The notes under the pieces are model-generated. The model saw only the letters and a list, made by a program, of their open reading frames with translations. It did not search any database and had not been told where the DNA came from. A DNA stretch of 64,000 bases from Streptomyces sp. CC0208 (GTDB lineage Bacteria > Actinomycetota > Actinomycetes > Streptomycetales > Streptomycetaceae). Below are positions 59,562 to 64,000 of this stretch, one piece after another. The DNA is taken from the NCBI RefSeq assembly GCF_003443735.1, contig NZ_CP031969.1, positions 3,906,001-3,970,000 of the forward strand. Direction: 5' to 3'. Position 1 is the stretch's first letter, and each line of letters opens with the position of its first letter. The position numbers and the translations under genes were made by a program.

Positions 59562-60065
59562 GTGACTTCGGCGAACTTCTCGCGCACGGTGCCGGTGCGG
59601 CGGGCCGCGCTCGCGGCCGCGGGGCTGACGGGTGTGCTCGTCCTGACCGCGTGCAGCGGCGGGGGCTCGGACGACGACGCGTCGCCCAGCTCCAGCGCGT
59701 CCGCGTCGTCCTCGGCGCCGGCGTCCGCCTCCGCTTCCGGCGGTACGTCGTCCTCGGCGTCCGGCGAGGTCGCGGGCAGCTGGCTGGCCACCACCGGCGG
59801 CAAGGCGGTGGCACTTCTGGTCAACGGCGACCAGGCCGGGCTCTTCGCCACCGGCGGCACGGTGTGCAGCGGTACCGCGAGCGCGGACAGCATCCGCCTC
59901 AAGTGCACGGACGGCAGCACGGACCGGGCCGACGGGACGGTCGTGTCGGTCGGCAAAACCAAGCTCAAGGTGCGGTGGTCGGGCGGAATCGGCACCGAGA
60001 CCTACACCCGGGCCGAGGGCGGCCGGCTGCCGAGCGGGCTGCCGACGGCGAGCCTCGGGTCGTAG
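59562..60065 (+). CDS. Putative lipoprotein with Ser/Ala-rich linker
   Basis: 167 aa from GTG (VTSANFSRTVPVRRAALA), GGAG 6 nt upstream. A signal peptide ends with lipobox LTAC (about 29-32). A Ser/Ala/Asp linker of about 40 residues follows, then a small beta-rich domain (GSWLATTGGKAVALLVNGDQ and KLKVRWSGGIGTETYTR). I do not recognise a family. It is directly downstream of the zinc-response operon (67 bp), which could place it in the same response but I see no Zur box of its own. Confidence 0.75.
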   Translation: MTSANFSRTVPVRRAALAAAGLTGVLVLTACSGGGSDDDASPSSSASASSSAPASASASGGTSSSASGEVAGSWLATTGGKAVALLVNGDQAGLFATGGTVCSGTASADSIRLKCTDGSTDRADGTVVSVGKTKLKVRWSGGIGTETYTRAEGGRLPSGLPTASLGS

Positions 60066-60159
60066 CGCAGGACATAGGCGGGGGCGGGGGCGGGCAACCG
60101 TGGTGTCCCGCGATGCGTGATGATCCATGCACCGGATCGCCCACACCAGAGGACTTCAC

Positions 60160-60699
60160 ATGCGTGCCGCCCCCCTCGCCGTCACCGCCTTCGCCGCCGC
60201 CCTGCTCCTGACCGGCTGTTCCGGTGACGACGACAGCTCCGGCGGTGACAGCGCCGCCGCCAGCCCCAGCAACGGCACCACATGCCGGATCGATGCCATG
60301 GACGTGGAGGTCGGACCCGCCAGTGTGGCCCCCGCCGCCGGGGACACCGGCGACATCCCCGTCACGCTCACCAACCAGAGCGCCGAGTGCACGCTGGACG
60401 GATTCCCCGGCATCGACCTGAAGGCCGCGGACTCCTCGGCGAGCCTCTCGCCCGCGGAGGGCGCGAAAGCCGGGAAGCTGACCCTCGCCAAGGGCACGGC
60501 CGCCACCTTCACCCTCACCTACACGCGCGGCGAGGCCGGCGCCAAGGCGAGCCTCGACGTGAAGACGCTGGCGATCGGCCTGCCGGGAGCGGACACCCAG
60601 AAGAGCTTCAAGTGGTCGTACGGGCCGGTCCAGGGCCAGGGCGGCAGCGCCGATCACCCGACCGCCTCCGTCAGCGCCTTCACTCCGGCCGGGGACTGA
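60160..60699 (+). CDS. DUF4232 lipoprotein
   Basis: 179 aa from MRAAPLAVTAFAAALLLTGC; GAGG 7 nt before the ATG. Lipobox LTGC at 17-20. After a Ser/Asp linker, DUF4232 appears: TCRIDAMDVEVGP, IPVTLTNQSAECTLDGFPGIDL, and FTLTYTRGEAGAKASLDV. DUF4232 domains are secreted actinobacterial beta-sandwiches of unknown role. The last 20 bp overlap the end of the convergent DUF2786 gene. Confidence 0.9.
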   Translation: MRAAPLAVTAFAAALLLTGCSGDDDSSGGDSAAASPSNGTTCRIDAMDVEVGPASVAPAAGDTGDIPVTLTNQSAECTLDGFPGIDLKAADSSASLSPAEGAKAGKLTLAKGTAATFTLTYTRGEAGAKASLDVKTLAIGLPGADTQKSFKWSYGPVQGQGGSADHPTASVSAFTPAGD

Positions 60700-61861
60700 G
60701 CCGGGGCCGGTTGCCGACCTGCGCCCGGTCGGCCGCCCGGGCGCCCTCGGTCCAGCCCGCCTCGTCGCTGACACCGCGCAGCCTGGTCGTGGTGGTCCGC
60801 GGGAACATGCGCTCCATGCGGTCGGTGACGGCGACCTCGCGGGAGGCGAGGACCGGCAGCAGGTCGTCGGTCACCGGGGCCTCGGCGGCGGTGCGCAGAC
60901 GGTCGCCGACGCGGTGGGCGTAGGCCGCGAGGAAGGACTGCCGGAAGGTCTTGGTGCGCCTGCGGCCGCCCGCCCGCTGGGCCGCCTCCGCCTTCGCCAT
61001 CGCGGACTGCGCCTGCACGAGCAGCGAGGTGTACAGGAGTTCGACCGCCGCGAGGTCGCCCTCGAAGCCGACGACCGTGGAGAAGGCGAACGGTTCGTTC
61101 CACACGGCCCGGCAGTGGTTGGCGGTGGCGACGGCGTCGAGGAGCACCGCCTTCGCCTGCTCGTACGGCGGCTCGACCCCGATCCGGCAGGCGCCTGGGG
61201 TGTCCTTCGCGGGCGCCCGGGCGTCGAGCAGCGCCTCGTCCACGCTGTGCCGGGCCATCAGCTCCTGCGCCTTGGCGGTGAGCGCCTCCGCCTCCTCCGG
61301 GAAGCCGGTCGCCTCCGCCTTCGCGAGCAGGGCACGGATCCGGCCGAGCATGCGGGCGTCGCCCCTGGCCTCCCTGTGCCCCTGCCGGGGGTCCTCCAGC
61401 GGTTCCAGCGCGGGCAGGCGCAGCAGCAGGCGGTACAGCTCCAGTACGGCGGTGGCGTGCGTGAAGCGGTCGGCGCGGGGGGAGTTGTCGTCGGACTCCT
61501 CCAGCTGGGCGAGCTGGGCCGTCCAGCGGGGGCCGCGCGGGCGGTCGTCGGGGGCCTGCGCGCGGATCAGGGCCGCGGCGAGCCGCACATGTGTGTCGTC
61601 CAGTTCGCGCCGCACGATCCGTACGACGTCGGCGGGCTGCCAGCCGCGCCGCCAGGCCTGCGCCACGAACTCGGCGCCGCGCCGGGCCAGTTCGGTATCG
61701 GTCGCGGGGTCGGCGGCGAGGAGGGAGGCACCGGTGTCCAGGGCGCTGTCGTCGTCGGTGTAGAGGGCGGCCCGGAAGGCGCGGTCGACGGTGCCGGTCG
61801 GGTCGCCGTTCGTATCGCCGTTCGTATCGCCGTGCGTGCCGCTGTTCTTGCTGCTGCTCAC
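60680..61861 (-). CDS. DUF2786-containing protein
   Basis: 393 aa. An N-terminal polar segment has short NGDT repeats (residues about 11-20, from repeated 12-bp units). DUF2786 (about 165-205: LGRIRALLAKAEATGFPEEAEALTAKAQELM) is followed by a larger domain (VEPPYEQAKAVLLDAVATANHCR, then FRQSFLAAYAHRVGDRL). The function of DUF2786 is unknown; it occurs mainly in actinobacteria and phages. Confidence 0.88.
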   Translation of the reverse strand: MSSSKNSGTHGDTNGDTNGDPTGTVDRAFRAALYTDDDSALDTGASLLAADPATDTELARRGAEFVAQAWRRGWQPADVVRIVRRELDDTHVRLAAALIRAQAPDDRPRGPRWTAQLAQLEESDDNSPRADRFTHATAVLELYRLLLRLPALEPLEDPRQGHREARGDARMLGRIRALLAKAEATGFPEEAEALTAKAQELMARHSVDEALLDARAPAKDTPGACRIGVEPPYEQAKAVLLDAVATANHCRAVWNEPFAFSTVVGFEGDLAAVELLYTSLLVQAQSAMAKAEAAQRAGGRRRTKTFRQSFLAAYAHRVGDRLRTAAEAPVTDDLLPVLASREVAVTDRMERMFPRTTTTRLRGVSDEAGWTEGARAADRAQVGNRPRLSPRPE

Positions 61862-61927
61862 GGGGCGATCGTCTCACTCCCCGAAAATCGGTCGCCCACG
61901 CGCGCGTGCCGCTTCGAGCATGGCGGC

Positions 61928-62557
61928 ATGGTGGACATGTCTCTGTACGCGCCCTTTCTTGTCGCCGCCTTCGCGCTCTGTGTCACTCCCGGTCCCGACA
62001 TGATGTTCATCGTGGCGATGGGCGGCCGGGGCGGACCCGCCGCCGGGGTGATGGCCGCGTTCGGCGTGGCCTGCGCCATGCTCGTGCACACCGTCGCGGC
62101 GGCGCTCGGTCTTTCGGCCCTGTTCCACACGCTGCCGACGCTGTACCACGTGCTGCGCTGGGCGGGAGCGGCCTATCTGCTGTATCTGGCGGTGAAGGCG
62201 TTCCGGGACCGGTCGGTTCCGGGTGCGGGCGGGGACACCGGCGGCGGGGCGGGGATGCGGCGGACCTTCTGGCAGGGAGCGGTCACCAATCTGCTCAATC
62301 CCAAGGTGATCCTCTTCAACGTGGCGTTCCTGCCCCAGTTCGTGGACCCGTCGCTCGGCCATGTCCCGGGGCAGTTGCTGCTGCTCGGGACCACGCTGGT
62401 GGTCATGGGGTTCTTGTGGGACAGCGGTGTGGGGCTGCTCTCCGGGCGGCTCGCGAACGCCCTTCGGCGCAGTGCGCGCGTCAACCGGTGGATGAACATC
62501 GTCTCGGGGACGGTGTTCACGGGGCTCGCGGTGCGGCTGGCGGCCTCTCCGAAGTAG
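61928..62557 (+). CDS. LysE-family amino-acid/metabolite exporter
   Basis: 209 aa, starting MVDMSLYAPFLVAAF (an ATG three codons later is an alternative). Six helices and the LysE/RhtB signature CVTPGPDMMFIVAMG, WAGAAYLLYLAVKAF and GAVTNLLNPKVILFNVAFLPQF. It is a stand-alone gene, divergent from the DUF2786 gene; substrate unassigned. Confidence 0.92.
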   Translation: MVDMSLYAPFLVAAFALCVTPGPDMMFIVAMGGRGGPAAGVMAAFGVACAMLVHTVAAALGLSALFHTLPTLYHVLRWAGAAYLLYLAVKAFRDRSVPGAGGDTGGGAGMRRTFWQGAVTNLLNPKVILFNVAFLPQFVDPSLGHVPGQLLLLGTTLVVMGFLWDSGVGLLSGRLANALRRSARVNRWMNIVSGTVFTGLAVRLAASPK

Positions 62558-62577
62558 CGCCGAAAGTGCGAGGAGAG

Positions 62578-62621
62578 GCAACCTCTGGTTGACACCCCCC
62601 GGCTGTCAACCTAAGGTTGAC
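62578..62621 (+). promoter_or_regulatory. Promoter with two dyads upstream of the HTH-Clp_N gene
   Basis: TTGACA (62589-62594), a 17-bp spacer and TAAGGT (62612-62617) place the transcription start at about the ATG (62624). The dyad GTCAACCT-A-AGGTTGAC (62605-62621) covers the -10, and GCAACC-TCT-GGTTGAC (62578-62593) covers the -35. Confidence 0.75.
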
Positions 62622-62623
62622 GC

Positions 62624-63358
62624 ATGACGACGAACCCCAACATCACGTCATCCGTACGGCTCGACGACCTCATCACGGCCATCAAGAAGGTCCATGTCGA
62701 GCCCCTCGACCAGCTCCAGGACGCGGTGATCGCCGCCGATCACCTCGGGGAGGTGGCCGACCATCTGATCGGCCACTTCGTGGACCAGGCCCGGCGTTCG
62801 GGCGCCTCCTGGACGGACATCGGCAGGAGCATGGGGGTCACCCGGCAGGCGGCGCAGAAGCGGTTCGTGCCGAAGGAGTCGGCGGACCTGAACGCCGACC
62901 AGGGCTTCAGCCGGTACACCACGCGGGCCCGCAACGTGGTGATGGCGGCCCACAACGCGGCCATCTCCGCCGGCAACCCCGAGGGCCGTCCCGAGCACCT
63001 CGTCCTCGGCCTGCTGGCCGAACCGGAAGGCCTCGCGGCCAAGGCGCTCGTCGCCCAGGGGGTCACCCTCGACGCCGTCCGCCGGGCCGCGACGGACGCG
63101 CTCCCGCCGGCCGCCGAGGAAGTCCCCGAGCTCGTGCCGTACGGCTCCGACGCCAAGAAGGTCCTCGAACTCACCTTCCGCGAGGCACTCCGGCTGGGCC
63201 ACAACTACATCGGCACCGAGCACATCCTGCTGGCCCTCCTGGAGTTCGAGCACGGCACGGGGGTCCTGTCCGGCCTCGGCGTCGAGAAGGGTCCGGTGGA
63301 GGGTGCCGTCGCCAAGGAACTGGCGGGATACCTGAAGGCGCAGGGCGAGCAGGGCTGA
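62624..63358 (+). CDS. HTH and Clp N-domain protein (ClpC adaptor-like, no ATPase)
   Basis: 244 aa. Residues 1-85 contain a helix-turn-helix (ASWTDIGRSMGVTRQAAQKR, about 61-80). Residues about 90-240 form a double Clp_N domain like that of ClpC (ARNVVMAAHNAAISAG, EHLVLGLLAEPEGLAAKAL, GHNYIGTEHILLALLEFE). There is no AAA module. It probably represses itself through the two dyads upstream and may link the signal sensed by the Clp_N fold to transcription. The exact role is unknown. Confidence 0.88.
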   Translation: MTTNPNITSSVRLDDLITAIKKVHVEPLDQLQDAVIAADHLGEVADHLIGHFVDQARRSGASWTDIGRSMGVTRQAAQKRFVPKESADLNADQGFSRYTTRARNVVMAAHNAAISAGNPEGRPEHLVLGLLAEPEGLAAKALVAQGVTLDAVRRAATDALPPAAEEVPELVPYGSDAKKVLELTFREALRLGHNYIGTEHILLALLEFEHGTGVLSGLGVEKGPVEGAVAKELAGYLKAQGEQG

Positions 63359-63426
63359 GGGAACTCCGCCGGAGCGGCAGATGTCCGGAAGGTCCGTTGT
63401 CAGAGGTGCCTGGCAGACTCGCAGGC

Positions 63427-64000
63427 ATGACGGACCGCTGGGCTCTCGCTCCGGCCGAGGACGGCGGTGTGGAGCTGGCCGCCCTCGGCGCCGACGGGCT
63501 GCCCGTCGGGCCGGTGCGGCGCGAGGGGGATCTCGCCGAGGCCGTGCGGGGGCGGCCCGAGGTGGCTCGGTGGGTGTGGCGGTCCACCGCCGAGGTCTAT
63601 CCGCGTCTGCTCGCCGCGGGGGTGCGGGTGGAGCGGTGCTACGACATCGAGGACGCCGAGACCCTCCTGCTCGGCCACGAAGGGCGGGCCGGGGAGCCGC
63701 GTTCGGCCGCCGCCGCCCTGGCCCGTCTGCGCGGCGGGCCGGTACCCCCCGACCCGCCCCTGCGCGCCGCGGAGCCGGGATCGCAGTCGCCCCTGTTCGA
63801 GCCGCAGAGCGTCCGGCTGCCCCTGACCGACCTCGTCGAGGTCTACGCCGACCAGCAGCGGCGGCACGACGCCACCGCGCACCCCGACCGGATGCGGCTG
63901 CTGACCGCCGCCGAGTCGGCGGGGATGCTGGTGGCCGCCGAGATGAACCGCGCCGGGCTGCCGTGGAGCGCCGAGACCCACCGCCGGGTGCTGCACGAGC
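63427..64000 (+). CDS. PolI-like bifunctional 3'-5' exonuclease/DNA polymerase, N-terminal part
   Basis: 191 codons before the window ends. MTDRWALAPAEDGGVELAAL, then VERCYDIEDAETLLLGHEGR and LLTAAESAGMLVAAEMNRAG match the N-terminal degenerate exonuclease region of the short actinobacterial DNA polymerase I-like protein that occurs beside the true PolA. Conserved polymerase motifs would be beyond the edge, so identification rests on the N-terminal half. Confidence 0.75.
   Translation, partial: MTDRWALAPAEDGGVELAALGADGLPVGPVRREGDLAEAVRGRPEVARWVWRSTAEVYPRLLAAGVRVERCYDIEDAETLLLGHEGRAGEPRSAAAALARLRGGPVPPDPPLRAAEPGSQSPLFEPQSVRLPLTDLVEVYADQQRRHDATAHPDRMRLLTAAESAGMLVAAEMNRAGLPWSAETHRRVLHE

Overview
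The window is chromosomal DNA from a Streptomyces. It is very GC rich with strong third-position GC bias, uses many GTG starts, and has the usual large shadow ORFs. Gene content and order recall the S. coelicolor core region around SCO3363-SCO3434 (clpC, lsr2, panC/nadB/nadC/coaX, a second nuoD, fol genes, ftsH, hpt, tilS, dacB, ppa, tipA, and the zinc-free ribosomal protein cluster). That synteny is from memory, not from a search. I see no insertion sequence, prophage, integrase, CRISPR array, tRNA, rRNA or biosynthetic gene cluster.

Layout. 1-4.7 kb: an AraC regulator and partial VOC gene, an MFS exporter with a divergent TetR regulator, a secreted M23 peptidase and a secreted HAD phosphatase. 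4.9-9.2 kb: clpC, an unrecognised gene and lsr2. 9.3-11.4 kb: an acetyltransferase, a BlaI-like regulator and two unknowns. 11.5-17 kb: a tightly coupled operon for pantothenate, NAD and CoA synthesis (DUF2520 protein, panC, nadB, nadC, coaX). 17-22 kb: a threonine aldolase, an ArsR regulator with a divergent small ORF, and a two-component system. 22-26 kb: a MidA/NDUFAF7-type methyltransferase converging on an orphan nuoD, then a PH-domain membrane protein pair. 26-30.6 kb: a coiled-coil membrane protein, an esterase and an MprF-like protein. 30.7-34.5 kb: folate genes (folP, folB, folK, folE). 34.6-42.1 kb: ftsH, hpt, tilS, a zinc protease, dacB and ppa. 42.2-51.9 kb: a ThrE-like exporter, DedA, YbjQ, tipA, a CLC plus glutamate decarboxylase pair, and a PadR-controlled ABC exporter. 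52-56.9 kb: an aldehyde dehydrogenase, an XRE/ATPase/DUF397 developmental-type cluster, and a VOC/ArsR/SRPBCC operon. 57-59.5 kb: the zinc-independent ribosomal proteins S18, L31, L33, L28 and S14 with a CobW-like protein around a Zur box. 59.6-64 kb: two lipoproteins, a DUF2786 protein, a LysE-type exporter, an HTH-Clp_N protein and the start of a PolI-like polymerase.

The most notable signals are four. First, the methyltransferase/nuoD pair: its NuoD keeps the arginine methylated in mitochondrial NDUFS2 but has lost the quinone-site tyrosine and other pocket acids. Second, a 16-bp element upstream of both the anti-sigma-type ATPase and the DUF397 gene, in the same orientation relative to each. 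Third, identically laid-out sigma-R-type promoters before clpC and ftsH. Fourth, a leaderless, apparently self-regulated HTH-Clp_N gene. Several gene 3' ends also carry short tandem duplications that include stop-codon sequence.
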